Shown piece by piece: positions 1 through 15,693 of a stretch of DNA of 64,000 nucleotides. The stretch spans positions 620,001 to 684,000 of the forward strand of contig NW_026251387.1 in the NCBI RefSeq assembly GCF_025118155.1. Reading direction: 5' to 3'. Position 1 is the first letter of the stretch. Each line of letters starts with the position of its first letter. Below the pieces are notes generated by a model. The model made no database searches. It saw nothing but the letters and a program-made list of their open reading frames with translations, and was not told the DNA's origin. The translations under genes were made by a program, and so were the position numbers. The DNA comes from Cokeromyces recurvatus (lineage: Eukaryota > Mucoromycota > Mucoromycetes > Mucorales > Mucoraceae).

Positions 1-311
1 AGTAGAAAGTTTAGCTTGATTTAAATATTCAGCAATGCTTGTTCTCAATAATTGACCATCAATTAAAAAATCAAATGGAATAGGGGTTTCTAATGTAAAT
101 TTTAAATGAGAATAGCAAGTTAGAATAGATTCCGTATAGATCTTTATTTTTTTTTACATGTGTCAGTACCATTTTCAAGTAAACTATTAACAAGTTCAGA
201 GAGTCCTTCTTTTTTAATGTTAGAAGGTAATAATATAGCAGCGTCACTCACTGCATATTTAGGTTGTTGAGTTGTAAAACGAACTTGAACTTGTTCTTGC
301 TCTGTTGACAT
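1..311 (-). CDS. YTM1: Ribosome biogenesis protein Ytm1/WDR12, N-terminal part (runs off window)
   Basis: Ytm1 (WDR12) is part of the nucleolar Nop7-Erb1-Ytm1 complex that matures 27S rRNA and the 60S subunit; its N-terminal NLE/UBL domain is the contact for the AAA+ ATPase Rea1/Midasin. The start codon is at 311-309. Exon 1 (311-170) encodes a start like VQVRFTTQQPKYAVSDAAI followed by a segment reading LVNSLLEN. A GT..AG intron at 169-90 is removed, and exon 2 continues in frame with a FDFLIDGQLLRTSIAEYL segment, the signature of this NLE domain. Everything beyond about residue 75, including the WD40 propeller, lies outside the window. The family match is clear from the N-terminus alone, but intactness of the rest cannot be judged. 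Confidence 0.85.
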
Positions 312-373
312 GACTATGTATGTATGTATGTATGTATGAATGTGTATATAGAATGAAATATACCTTTTCCTTT

Positions 374-422
<49 letters not shown>

Positions 423-670
423 AAATAAAAATTTTGTGGCTTATTGTAGCAACGACTTCCTGTGACCGGGCATGAATTATATAAAATGTTAAGTCAAAAC
501 AAGTACCAAACATTATTTTCTCTTCAAAGCATATATACTGTGTATAGAAATATATATATACATATAACGTGTGTATATATACATATATAATATATATATA
601 TATTATATTATATTATATTATATTATATAATATATAATATACATATTAAAAAAAAAAGACAATTATTACA
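312..670. promoter_or_regulatory. Divergent spacer between YTM1 and SPC24
   Basis: This 359-bp spacer separates two divergent start codons, so it must hold both promoters. It contains a GTAT repeat, an uninterrupted run of about 46 T (376-421) and a long TA/ATATA alternating stretch (about 550-645). No clear TATA box, CCAAT box or other motif stood out. Confidence 0.5.
376..421. repeat. Poly(T) tract, about 46 bp
   Basis: Uninterrupted T run in the YTM1/SPC24 divergent spacer. Comparable runs occur elsewhere in the window in introns and spacers. Confidence 0.9.
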
Positions 671-1443
671 ATGGTTGATGAGGGCTTTAATCAAATCTAT
701 TTGCGACTAGATGCAGCAAATGAAGTTATTTCTAAATTAAAGCCCGTCGATGTATTAGAAGAAGCTAAAGAATACTTGACCGATGCAGAAGAAAATGCAA
801 AGACTATTTTACGTTCAAAAGAAGAATTAAATAAAGGTTTATTATTATTATTATTATTTTCCAAACAATTGCGAGTTTTACTAAAGAAAAAAGGTATATT
901 ATAGAGTTACAAAGACAGCTGGAGGTTCTAAAAGTGAAAGAAGCCACTGTTATTGAAGAATATAGAACAACTGTTGAAAAGAATAACACATATGAAGAAG
1001 AAAAGATGAAACAAGAATCAATGATTAAACAAGAAGAGCAACGACAAGTCCAACTCAGTGAAGAAATAAGACTTTTAGAAAAGGAATTGGAAGAACTTGA
1101 TAAACCTAACCTCTCTGATAATCTAGTTGATGTGAATGAGTAAAGATAGATTCTATTTATTTATTTATTTATATCTAACGATACATTTAGACTTCGTTTA
1201 GCTATTTATCGTGGATTAGGCGTAAGACCACGAATAGAAGATAACAATAAAATCGAGAAAGTAATACTGAGTAAGTATGGATGATTTGACTAGAGAAATA
1301 GGATATGCTGAATTATTTTATTAATTCAATTTATACTTGTTAAATAAGCCTCAGCAAACGAGCAAGATATCCGTACATTTGCTATTAATGAATATTCTCC
1401 TGAATTCACGACAAATTATATATGGAAGTTTATTTCTGAATAA
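671..1443 (+). CDS. SPC24: Kinetochore protein Spc24 (Ndc80 complex)
   Basis: Spc24 pairs with Spc25 at the inner end of the Ndc80 complex and binds Mis12 and CENP-T to link microtubules to the centromere. Four exons join in frame: 671-836, 905-1139, 1191-1270 and about 1349-1443, giving about 191 residues, near the family's usual 200. Residues 1-125 are heptad-rich coiled coil with little else. After the third exon junction comes RLAIYRGLGVRPRI, the conserved globular-domain motif (LYRSLG in other fungi), and the protein ends with a Y-I-W-K-F segment like the family's yIW C-terminus. The last acceptor could also be at 1354, which would drop two residues. The 3' end converges with the next gene on the minus strand, with only about 60 bp between stop codons. 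Confidence 0.82.
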
Positions 1444-1504
1444 TTAAAAGAAATACCCTTTAAAGAAGCATTTTTTAAATAAATAAAGATCATCTTTTTT
1501 TGTT

Positions 1505-3126
1505 TTATTGTACTGTGAATATGGATACTAATCCTTGAATGAAACCATTATTTTTTGATTGTCGTCGTTCTTTTTTGACTTGAACAAGTGTATCTGGTTT
1601 ATACTTGGAAAGTGACATTGCAGTCAAGCAGTAGTTGCCATGTGGATATTGAGTTAATTGTTCAATTCGCCTTACATAATCAGCTTGTAAATCATTTAAA
1701 GTCATTTTCATTGAACCTAATTCTTGTAAAAGACCTTTTATACAAGTGACAAGTGAGAAAAAGGAAGTTAAAGTAGGATCATGATGAGTCCAATTAAATT
1801 GTGACCTGAAAGTCGATAAATCATCCGCAAGAATGCCTCTCAAGATAGAATTACTTTTGTTACTCAATTCAGTCATATCAAAGACTTTACGTAACTTTCT
1901 GTTTAATACACGAGTATCTGTTGCGTTAATTTTATCCAATGTTTGTTGAGTGACGGTATGTAAGAGTTCAAACAGATTTCCATCTTCCACAGCTAGTAGA
2001 AAGGAAGAAGAAATGAATCAATTGAAATCATCTATTTGTATGTATGCATGCATGTATTGTATTGTATTGTATTGTATTGCATTTTACATATTACATACCT
2101 TTTCTATTATTATTTGGTGAAATAGTCATACTTGACATACATGCATTATCTTTTGTATTATTAGCAGCCAACTTTATTATTATTATTAGTATTATTATTG
2201 TTATAAAGTCCCTTCTTGTATATGATATTCTATCACAACTTACTTCTTTTATATGATTTTTGTTTCTATCAGGCATTGATAAAGAATAAAGTAAAGTATC
2301 ATGTTCTTTTAAGACTGCATCGTATGATAACTGTAATGTCTCTAATATGATATACATGAATATTTTTATTTCTATTTTTAATCATAGCTATAGCATGGAA
2401 ATTCCTACCATAATTAGATCCAAGTCTTTTATATTTGTTACGAAGATGATTTTCAGTCTTTTGAAGATGTTCTAATTCTTGTTTTAAGTCTGAAATCTAA
2501 CAAATAATTAATATGATTACTTTTTGATACTCTATTATTATTTTACTTGACTTTCATGTCTTTCTTCTGTATTTAATAATTCTTGTTTAGAATAGTTTAT
2601 TCTTTCAAGTTCTCTCTTGTAATGATCTATTTCAACTGAATGCTGTTCTTTCAAGAGTTGAATCTCGGATTGAAGTACGGTAATCATCTAAACTTTCATT
2701 TTTTTTTTACCGCTTTTTTCTTTTAAAAAAAAGGAAATATTCCTCTGTTTATATATAAAATATACCTTGTTTAGGTCCACATTCTCTGCATAAAGTTCTT
2801 TTGATTCTTGTAAAGTCTCTTTAAAGCTGTTATATTCTTTCTAGATAAAAAAAAAGGGGGAGAGTCATGTGAATTCGAATCTCTAATATGGATACATCAC
2901 ATACGATTGATATTTCTTTATTGTTATTTTTTTCTAGTAAGAGCATTTGACCAATTTCTATGGATAAGATAAATGATAATTAAAATCAATATGACTAGAA
3001 AGAATGTATACATATACCCGCAGCCAAAAACGCATCCTCCTCTGTCTTTTTAAAAGATTCATTAAATACTTTTAATTGTGGACACTCTAACTTATTACAA
3101 CAACAATAGAAACGAGTATTAGCCAT
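1505..3126 (-). CDS. Coiled-coil protein of unknown function
   Basis: I do not recognise the family. The start at 3126 opens with MANTRFYCCCNKLECPQL, a Cys-rich beginning. It is followed over about eight short exons by heptad-rich coiled coil (segments such as KEYNSFKETLQESKELYAEN and ISDLKQELEHLQK). One small exon at about 2097-2172 is Asn/Ser-rich. The last and largest exon (about 1505-1993) looks globular, with a segment LGSMKMTLNDLQADYVRRIE, and ends at the TAA at 1507-1505. The C-terminal part looks conserved rather than low-complexity. The gene is convergent with SPC24 and divergent from SNF1. A Golgi or cytoskeletal adaptor would fit the architecture, but that is only a guess from shape. 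Several internal exon borders are uncertain. Confidence 0.65.
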
Positions 3127-6569
<3,443 letters not shown>

Positions 6570-6677
6570 GATTTTATATTATTAAATCATTGTGATTGGC
6601 GGTTTTTATGCTTACTAAATATAATGCACTTCGGTATTTAAAAAAGTTTCATGTAGAAACAGGCCTGATGAGAAAAG

Positions 6678-6685
6678 TATAAAAG
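6678..6685 (+). promoter_or_regulatory. TATA box candidate for the crotonase-like gene
   Basis: TATAAAAG lies about 100 bp upstream of the ATG at 6786, followed by a poly(T) run at about 6704-6722. The position and sequence fit a core promoter; nothing else supports it. Confidence 0.45.
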
Positions 6686-6785
6686 GAAAAAGGGCAAAAT
6701 TATGCCTTTTTTTTTTTTTTTTTCGTTATACTATCAAATAAAGTAACTTTTCTATATACATACATACATACATTTACATTTCATC

Positions 6786-7353
6786 ATGTCAGAGGTAATT
6801 GATCAACAAGAAGTATATGAAGCCTTTAAACGTTATCCTTGGGAAACAGATATTGTATTTCAACAAGGACTTCAAAATATTATAGAAAATATGCCGCACA
6901 TGGATATTAATGAAGATCAAGTTAAATTATTTGATAATCTTGAGCTTGTAAGAGCAAAACATTTTTATTTTTCAAGGTAAATTAAAGAGTGACTTTTCTA
7001 AACTGCTGTTGTTGTTGTTGTTTTCACTCTAATATACATATTTGTATACAATCTTGTATAGATTCCGACAAAAATTTGACTTTCAAAAATATTTGGACTA
7101 TGAGATGGAAGAAAAATTAAATGGAAGAAAGCAAGAGGAAAAAGATGAAAAAGAAAAAGAACAAGAAGAACTATTTCAACGCTTAGAAGATTATGATTAT
7201 GAGAAGGATGCAGACTATGTGAAAGGTTTACCTAAAATTATTCATGGCTGGTTAGAGCAACAATTAAAGACTGAGTTATGGGATAAAGAAAGATTAGATG
7301 AAGAGTTTTCAAAGGCAAAAGCATTCTATTATGCTTCGTAAGTCTTATAGTTC

Positions 7354-7395
<42 letters not shown>

Positions 7396-9186
7396 AGATT
7401 ACTTATTTTTTTGGTGAATATTTAGACGAGTTGAACATGTTGATTTGAAGGCTTACTTTTCATGGAAATCAAAAAAGAATCAAGCAAATAAACCTTCTTG
7501 CCCATTTGCTAGTTTATGGCAAAATAAATCTAAAGGTATAATTATATACATCCAAGATAGTGTTGTACTTTATATTTAATCTTACTTTTATATACACACA
7601 TGTCATTTAGTTAAAAATTTAGTTGAAACGAATGGCTCCTCTTTTATTCATGCACAAAAAGCACATGTATTTGGCGCTGAATCAATTACTCTATCTTCTC
7701 CAAAGAGTCAAAATATACTTTCATTGAGTCGATTGAATGATTTAAAGGAAGTGATGAAAGATGGTCAAGATGATGATCAGGTTACATCTTTATTGATCAC
7801 TGCTACAGTCTCTAATGACACTAATTCAACTCAATTCGTTGAAAACGGAAGGGCAAAGGTAATTAGTTCTGGTTTAGCTTATGATCAAATATCGCGTATG
7901 GTTTCAGGATCGGATCTTCGTCAAGTGTCCCTCGAAAAATTAGCTAACGCTTATTACGATATTGTACGGTTTATTGTTCAACAAGGACAAACAAGTCCTC
8001 AGCAGCATCATAAAAAACCCGTTGTGACATTTTCAAATGGAGAAATCCCTCTTAATGCCGTCTATCTCACTTTGTCTGCTGGCTTTTCACGTGTGATAAC
8101 TGAATATGGATTATTAAATTTCAGTCTTCGACCCTCTCATGCACCTATTCCTCCTTTACTTTTATTGGCTATGGTGCGAAACCGCACACGTAATGCAACA
8201 ACCCACAACAAGGTTTTGCCCAATGGTATTGAACTTTATTTAGCCCTCTCCTCTCCAGAGTACGGCAAATTGAGAGGGTCTGAATTACTTCATTTAGGAC
8301 TTGCTGACATCTTTATTCCAGAGTTTAAATTAAATGACGCCTTTAAAGCTGCCAAGAATATGTCTGTATGCTCCGCTTCTGACATTCATGCTGCTATTCA
8401 ATCTGCTTTAATTATAAATCATACTTATGCTGGTCCTAGTCGTTTCCAAGTATGGGAGGATTTAATTGAAAAAGTCTTTGGGGTAATTTTCAATCTTTTT
8501 TTTTTTTTCTTCTTTTTTTAAAAAAAAAAAGCATAAAGTCTAATAATCCTTTTTTTTTTTTTTAGGCTGCTAAATCTTTTGATGACTTGAAGAGTCGTTT
8601 AGAAGCTGTTGATAATCATTGGAGTAAGACTATTTTGGCACACTGGGATACTTTACCCTCTGTTCTATTAAGGGTCATCTTTAAAGCAGTGAAAGAATAT
8701 AACAACAAGAGTCCTTTGGAAATGTTGGCATTAGAACAAGAGTTGAATGCAAAATGGCGTCAAACTGAAGATTACAAGGAATGGTTACGATGCAAGAATA
8801 CCTGGGTATCTGATTCAGAACAAGTTAATAGTTTAGTAAATGATTTTTATTTTACTAAAGATTTGGAATTGCCTAATGAAGAAGCTGTTGTTTACGAGGC
8901 ACCTCAAGAAGAAAAGGAAGAGACAAAGATGATGTTGCCTGGTGTTTGTCCAGTAACTGGACAAAAATCTGTGAGTGGTGCAGTATGTCCCGTCACTGGT
9001 CAACAAGCTATTGAAAACGACGATATCTCAAACAATGTTTGCCCTGTTACTGGTCAAAAGGCTGAAATCAGTCCTACCACTACAACAGATAATATGAAGG
9101 CAGCAAGCAAATGTCCTTTTGCAAATAGATCCACTTCTTCAAATAATCGTGTTTGCCCCTTTACGGGTCAAAAGTCAGCGGCATAA
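6786..9186 (+). CDS. Crotonase-fold (HIBCH-like) protein with Cys-Pro repeats
   Basis: Five exons (6786-6976, 7062-7337, 7426-7535, 7611-8482, 8566-9186) give 689 residues. The middle (about 250-560) resembles the enoyl-CoA hydratase/isomerase ECH_2 type: the KPVVTFSNGEIP and LRGSELLHLGLADIFIPE segments, then a C-terminal helical part with LPSVLLRVIFKAVKEY. The usual GGG oxyanion/HIBCH signature is replaced by EIPLNAVY, so the domain may be inactive. The N-terminus holds two diverged copies of a W/Y-E-x-D-x(3)-Q/K-GL..II..A-K-x-FYxxS module (from about 17 and 126). Six Cys-Pro motifs occur: SCPFAS, three VCPVTGQ, KCPFAN and VCPFTG, five of them in the last 80 residues. Similar CP motifs act as haem-regulatory motifs in ALAS and HO-2; here that role is inference. 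The gene converges with the hydrolase downstream, 96 bp between stops. Confidence 0.75.
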
Positions 9187-9282
9187 TTCATAAGCAGAAA
9201 ATCCTTTTCTTGTATTATAATATCCAAAATTTATTTTAAATGTAATTATAATGATCATAATATGTATAAATAAATAAATAAA

Positions 9283-10750
9283 TTATGCGATAACAGCAGG
9301 AGCAATAAGAGTTTCGTTGTCTATGATGTCTGTAGTACTATTGATATGATGATTTATGTCTTTTATCTTTTCATCCTCTTCTTTAGATTTATTAACCGCA
9401 TGTAGTGTCTCTTTTTCTGATGATGATGAATGACTCACCATGACACTTGACTTGTTCCTATCAGCCTTTCCTTGATGATAACGAGCAGCAACAGTAGCAG
9501 CAGCAGCATAGGCCACAAACTGAAGATCAGAATGAACAAGGATGCTCTTATGTTCTGGTCTGACGACTTCACGAATAAAATACCAATCATGTTCGTAATT
9601 CTCTTGTCGCACTTGAACTTTGATACGATCCTTTGGATGACCATGGTCTTGTTGGATGGCATTCACCATCTTTAAGATGTCATCACGCATGACCTCTCGT
9701 TGACCGACATAGACTAATACATGAGACGGCAGAAATCGATGAAAGTCAGAATCAATCTGTGATAACTTTAGGAGATGTAATTCATCTTCTTTATCTTGAG
9801 CATCCGGTAAATTCAGGTATTCCTTTAGGACACGGGTCGCTAAGAGAGGCGTCACGAGGTCTTCCTTGTATTGCCATAACCATGTGGATATATTAGCGGA
9901 CACTAACGGTGATACGAGAAAGAGACCAGCTGGGAGTTGGATAGCATGATTTGTACGAGGACTACTCAAGTCTCTTAATATCTCGGGTGCATACACCCGA
10001 ATCAATGTCTCTAAACAAAGTGCTCCGCCCGCAGAATCACCTGAAAGTATTATCTTTGATCCTGGGACCTTGAATGATTGTTAGAAAAAAAAAAAAGAAT
10101 GTAATGTCATGTCAAATTACCTTTAGAGTATATGTTAAATATTCATATGCTGCAACACATTCAAGGACTGGGGTTGGATACATGTGTTCAGGTGCCAAAC
10201 CTATACATAATATATTTCATTTAATAAAGAAAGGAAAGGAAAGAAAAAAAAAAGAAAATTTTTGTAATTAAATCTACACACTGTATTCAATAGATAAAAT
10301 CAATGCATCAATGTCGTGTATTTCCTTTAAAAGATGTATCCAATTTGTAAAGACATCCATATACATTGTACAATGACCTATTCTGAATGCACCTCCTAAT
10401 ATATATATATATTTATATATATATAATTATATAAGAAAACTCTAATAAATTATACATTTATACATATTCTATCTACCGTGTACATTGAAAATAATCAGGT
10501 CGGCATCGTGAATTCTCTTTGATAGTTGATTATCATTTTCACAAAGACTAAGGGCTGGACCTATCCAAGCACCCTTCCAATGAGGTTGCTGAATCATTTT
10601 GATCCATTGTCTTTGAGACCGAGTAGGCGCAGTAAAGTCAGCGATAAGAAAACGAGAAATGGTTGGAGGAAGAGACAAAGATGATTGAACGATACGCATC
10701 ATAATTGAGTGTGGTATTTTTTCTTTAATTAATTTACGAATACTTTCCAT
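9283..10750 (-). CDS. Alpha/beta hydrolase (hormone-sensitive-lipase-like esterase)
   Basis: Four exons on the minus strand (10750-10477, 10395-10282, 10200-10121, 10068-9283) give about 417 residues. The protein has the HSL/alpha-beta hydrolase-3 marks: an oxyanion-hole HGGAFRIG formed across the first splice junction, EYSLAPEHMYPTP, the nucleophile elbow SGDSAGGAL, and a C-terminal HDWYF that supplies the catalytic His. The acidic member is probably in the VGQREVMRDD stretch. The family hydrolyses carboxyl esters of lipids or small acyl compounds; the substrate cannot be read from sequence. A charged, low-complexity C-terminal extension (SSSSEKET, KSKEEDEKIKD) follows the fold. There is no signal peptide, but the N-terminus is basic and amphipathic. 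Confidence 0.85.
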
Positions 10751-11669
10751 TCTAGTGTTGTCTCCCTTTTTTTCTTTTTTTTTTTTTTTTACTAGTACAA
10801 TGTATTTCTAGATATAAAGGAAAAAAAAACAAAAAGAGAGAGAGAGAGAAAATGTAAATGTATAATGAATTAATTTATAAATCATGAGTAGTAGACAAAA
10901 GTAGAATCACATGAATTTAAAGCTATCGTTATGTTTATGCTTTTATTTCTTACAAATTGAAATAGGGCATATATAACAAATAAATGTTGGTGAACAAAGT
11001 ATTTTTTATTTTCATATGCACAGTTATAAAAGGATGTATTAACAGCTATTATAAATCGTTTTAATACTACAATTAAACACAGTATCAGAATATCTTGTGT
11101 TGTCCTAGTTTATTGAGGAGGGAAAAAAAAAAGAAAAAAAGAAAAGGTGTTAAACATACTTGCACTATTACAAAGGCAGTCATTTAACCAGAATTCAACA
11201 AATAGATAAAAGAATATAGCATGAAATACATAATTTATATTATCAAGAAATAGTTCAGACAATATATCTACAGATACACGAATGAAGGACTTCTTGAGTA
11301 ATCTTCGACTTTTTAATGGAAAAACTTGTTTAAAGTTGAATGCTAGAGGTTCTTTGATGAAAAAAAAAAAAAAAAGAAAAGAAAAGAGTGTAACGAGTAA
11401 CATAGACATTAGGGAGTTGATGTCAAGACTATTAATTGTAACTCTCAAAAACTATATAGGAAACTGTCTATTATTCTTTTCATATATGTATATGTCTCTT
11501 TTTTTTTTTTTTAAAGAAAGAAATTTAGTTTTCTACTTTTTTTTTTTTATTTATTTACTTTGGTAATTTCAATACAGTTGTCTGTCCCTATAATATCCTA
11601 TATAAGTTCACTTTTAAATTTATAATATTTCAAGTCATGTACTGTTCTTTTTTTTTTATCTTAATAGAA
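10751..11669. other. Spacer between hydrolase and permease, no gene seen
   Basis: About 0.9 kb of AT-rich DNA with a poly(T) stretch just upstream of the hydrolase start, a GA repeat (10835-10849) and short homopolymers. The open frames here are lysine- or phenylalanine-rich products of A/T runs. A TATAAAAGG at about 11025 has no gene in a fitting position. Confidence 0.5.
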
Positions 11670-12096
11670 TCAAACCCTATCAGTCGGCAATTCTAGAAAC
11701 TCATCAGTGTTTGGTATTGAAGTATATTCTCTAAATATTTCTTGCTCAATGGCTGCATGACCTTGATTTCTGATAGATTCGTTATATGATTTGCTTGGTG
11801 ACTTTTTAATCACAATTTGATAATACTAGTAATATAAATCAGTTAATCTATTCCTATTGTACACTATTATATTATTATCTAAACTACCCAAAATACAGTG
11901 CATGCAATCATTGCTAATATAGCTGATATGTATGGAACTATTATATGCATATAAATAATGTGAATAAGCAAAGATTTAAACTAATTCATCTTTGTATTTG
12001 GTTACATACCCCAGTAAGGATAATATTGATTTTTCACTGGTATAAAAACAAATACCAGTGCGTAAGCCGTAAAAGCCAAAAAAACATATACACAGA

Positions 12097-12156
<60 letters not shown>

Positions 12157-14266
12157 AAAAAAAAGAAGGGAATAAGGAAGAAAGAGACAATTAACTATAT
12201 ATATCTATATATATCCTCACCTAATGGAGAAACAATAGGTCTTCTATTAAAAGGTTCACGTCTTCTTAAAATTAGAACAGCCAATGCCATTAAGAAATAA
12301 AACACCTAGTATATATAATAAGAAAATATATACAATGTAATTGTGTTAAATAGAAAGATTATATAGATAGATAGATATAGATAGATTTATATAATTAGAG
12401 ATAACTTCTTACATAAACCGGATACGCAGCAAAAGCAACAATAAACTGATAAACAGCGCCTGGAGGTGGACCTACTATGAATAAGATAGATAATATATAC
12501 TGCAAAAGATATGCATTTACAGGACTGCCAATTTTGGGACTCACTTTTCCAAAGATGTGACCATAAGGCAGAAGACCTTGTCTAGCGACTTCCATAATGA
12601 CTCTGTGTATAAACAATATTACAAATAAAATATAGAATGATTGTGATATTCCTATTCATATGAATACCTGCCAGCTGAAAAATTGATAGCAGCTCCACAG
12701 CCAAAGGCACTTAGACCGATAAAGATAGGTAATATCGTAGAGGCAAAGTTTTGTCCTAAAGCGCGCGTAAAACTAGATACAAATCAAGATAAATAAACAT
12801 ATAATATTACATCTATTTTCTTACTTACAATGCAGCAGCTACAATAAATTCAGAATTCTTCATTTCATCCAAGGGAAGTACGATCAAATAAGCTATATTC
12901 GATAAAATATAAAGTGATGCAGTACTTAATATAGCTGCAGCAGAAGCTTTTGGTAAGTTTTTTATAGGATTCTATTTGTATTTTAAATTAGAATTGATAA
13001 ATCATATTCTTTTATATATTCAAGTTAGTATACCTTTACTTCATCTAAAATATAATTTAAGTTATGCCATCCACTATAACTATTCATAACCTAGATTCAA
13101 ATATATGTAAAATATATACATACATACATATATATATTAGTCTTTCTCATATGAGTTCTTTTATATTCATATATACATAATACAATGCAGATGCGTAAGG
13201 TCCAATATTATGTGTTGTTCCATAAAAGGATAAATTTAAGCTTGCATCGACTTCTGATGGTAAAATGTTTATTAAAACACACAAACCAATGCTGGCAATT
13301 AATAAGAGTATAGTTAATTTCACTACTGTCAAAAATCCCATCATTTTCATTGTTGCTTTTGTTGATGCAATATTTACAACTGCTAAGATAGTTGCACTTA
13401 ACACTTGTAAAACGGTCAATTTATTACAATAAATAAAATAAAAAAGAAATAGCACTAAAACTTACATGCCCATCCTCTTTCTGTCCAATGTGATTTATAT
13501 GTTGCTCCAAAAATTGCATAATTCATATAACCACCAAATACAATGCCTAATATAAAAGTAGATATAAAAAAACAAAAGTTGTGTGCTCTTTAAGAAGATG
13601 GCTTTTGCTACCTTGTGAAGCAACTCCACTAGATCTATTCATAAGACTCCAATAAGTAAATAAATAAGCCAAAAGATATTTAGGTTCTCTATAGCAATAT
13701 TCCAAATAGCCTACTTCTCCACCACTAAATAAAGGCAGTCATACATATACATATACATTCACACATGTATGTATATGTATATATTAATATGTTTGTATAT
13801 GAAGACAAATTAATTAAATAACATGCCTACGAGGAAGCTATAATAATAATAAAGAATTATACAAAAGATACATCATATAAACTTTTTTTTTTTTTTACCA
13901 TCGTTCCTAATTCCATAAAAGTGTATGTTCCTGAGAAAGCAACAAAGGCACCTATAAGCCAGATAATTAAATTCATCCCACCTGACCCAACTAATTGTAG
14001 AGTAAGTGCAGGTCCAACAAATATGCCAGCACCAATTATATAACTAACATTCACCATAGCTCCTTGAATCCATCCAATCTTTCTTTCTAATCTTTGATCT
14101 ATTATATTTATTAAAAAAAATAAAAGTTGATAACTTTGATAGTAATATTACATGACTATTTATAATTACCTCCAATAGCAAGTGGCTCCATGTGTTCAAT
14201 TTGCTCAATTAGACTCTCATGTTGTAACATTGGTTCATGTTGTTCATTTTGATCTTCAATTGTCAT
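11670..14266 (-). CDS. Amino-acid permease, LAT/APC family
   Basis: The start is at 14266-14264 (MTIEDQNEQHEP) and the stop at 11672-11670, with about nine or ten exons. After a roughly 45-residue cytosolic N-terminus comes the APC signature for TM1: SYIIGAGIFVGPALTLQLVG. Later come TM2 (IWLIGAFVAFSGTYTFMELGTM), a RSGGEVGYLEY loop, MMGFLTVVKLTILLLIASIG (TM5), SYSGWHNLNYILDEVKNP (the conserved TM6 region of L-type transporters), then ARQGLLPYGHIFGKVSP and PPPGAVYQFIVAFAAYPVYVF. The pattern is closest to the L-type transporter/Mup1 branch, which moves large neutral amino acids or methionine across the plasma membrane. Twelve membrane segments are expected. One intron carries a 55-bp poly(A) run on the plus strand. 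Substrate is not assigned. Confidence 0.85.
12099..12153. repeat. Poly(A) tract, about 55 bp, inside a permease intron
   Basis: An uninterrupted A run on the plus strand (T on the coding strand) within an intron of the permease gene. It is the longest homopolymer in the window. Confidence 0.9.
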
Positions 14267-14634
14267 ACTATATTGTAATTATACTTAAAAAGAGAGAGAG
14301 AGAGAAAGAAAATAAAGGAGGGATAATAAACAAATTTGAAAATATTCACAGTAACAACAAAAGCAACGTCTATCATATTTCCTTTTTCAGTTAACCTCCA
14401 ATAGGATTTATGCAAAAAAAGGGTGTATTGTTGTACTATTCCTATGAAAATCTTTTGTGTATACACAAAATGCATACTTATGCAGTTATTTTGTAACAAG
14501 TAATTGTATAAATCATTCCCTGATAAATTATACACTATATATCATCATAGTCATATATGATTTTGATCTTCAAAGTAATATGTATCCTTTGATGCATTAT
14601 AAAGAAATTTTTTTTTCCAAGAATATACTATTTA

Positions 14635-14665
<31 letters not shown>

Positions 14666-15693
14666 TACTACATAATATGCTATACAAATGTATATCAGAG
14701 TTATGAGCTTTTATTTATTATTGTCATTATCTTGTCGAATATTGGGAATGTTTGATAATAGGAGGTTCTACTTTATTGAGCTATTTATCTGTGAGTCAAA
14801 AGGAAAAATAAAGGTATAAATTTTTTTCTTTTGTAGGAGGATAATGCAATATAACAATTCCAATACAGGCTATTAAGACTTGACTTACATATTTGAATCA
14901 TTTGACGCATTTATGAATAAAGAATACCCTTTATTTGTGTACACCAGTATGCATTAAACAAAATTTTATATGCGCTTACATGATAATTGATCGAAAATAC
15001 ATACTGCATAGTTCTCTGATATCAATATAGACTATACTAGTAAATGAACTTTTATTTGTTTTATGTGTAATGAGAGGTACTTGTTAATTGATGTCATAAA
15101 TAACATAGTTAAAAAGGAAGGAGAAAGAATGAGGAGAGAGAGAGAGAGAGAGAGAGAGACAGCAAGAGAGAGAGAAAAGGGAGAAAGACTAAGATCAAAG
15201 TTATTCGTATTTGTATAACTATTTTCTCTTAAAGAAAGTAAGATACTTCCAAATGCTTTCTATTATCCTTTGTTCTTCTTTTTCTTTTTATATATATACA
15301 TTTCTACGTTAATCTCCTAATTTTTACTACACAAAATTTCCATTTGCTGTTCAATTCCCCTTCTTTTCTTTCCATCTCTAACAAATTTTGTATACTTTTC
15401 CTTCCCCCCCTTTTTTTTTTATTAACTAGTGATACTGTTTATCTGTCATTAAAATCAAATCAAGATATGTTACGAGTAAAAAATAAAAAAATAAAGGAGA
15501 CTCTGTCTTTTTTTTTTTTTTCTTCTTTCTTTTTTAATTTTAAATAAAAAAATACGGCAAAAAAAAAAAGTAAATATTCACATAATGGGATATTACGACT
15601 GACATATTGAATACTAAAACATATAAAGTAGTAGTGATAGTAATAGTAAAATAATAGCTTAGAACACATACATTACAATTTATTTATCGACTT
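14267..15693. other. Spacer (divergent promoters), low complexity, no gene seen
   Basis: 1.4 kb between the divergent permease and RhoGEF start codons. It includes an ACT trinucleotide repeat (about 14636-14663), a GA-rich microsatellite (about 15130-15180) and pyrimidine-rich DNA at 15260-15420. The short open frames look compositional. Confidence 0.5.

Noticed and set aside
259..513. Minus-strand open frame with a long Lys run
   Set aside because: It translates the poly(T) tract and spacer and overlaps the real YTM1 start; no protein-like content.
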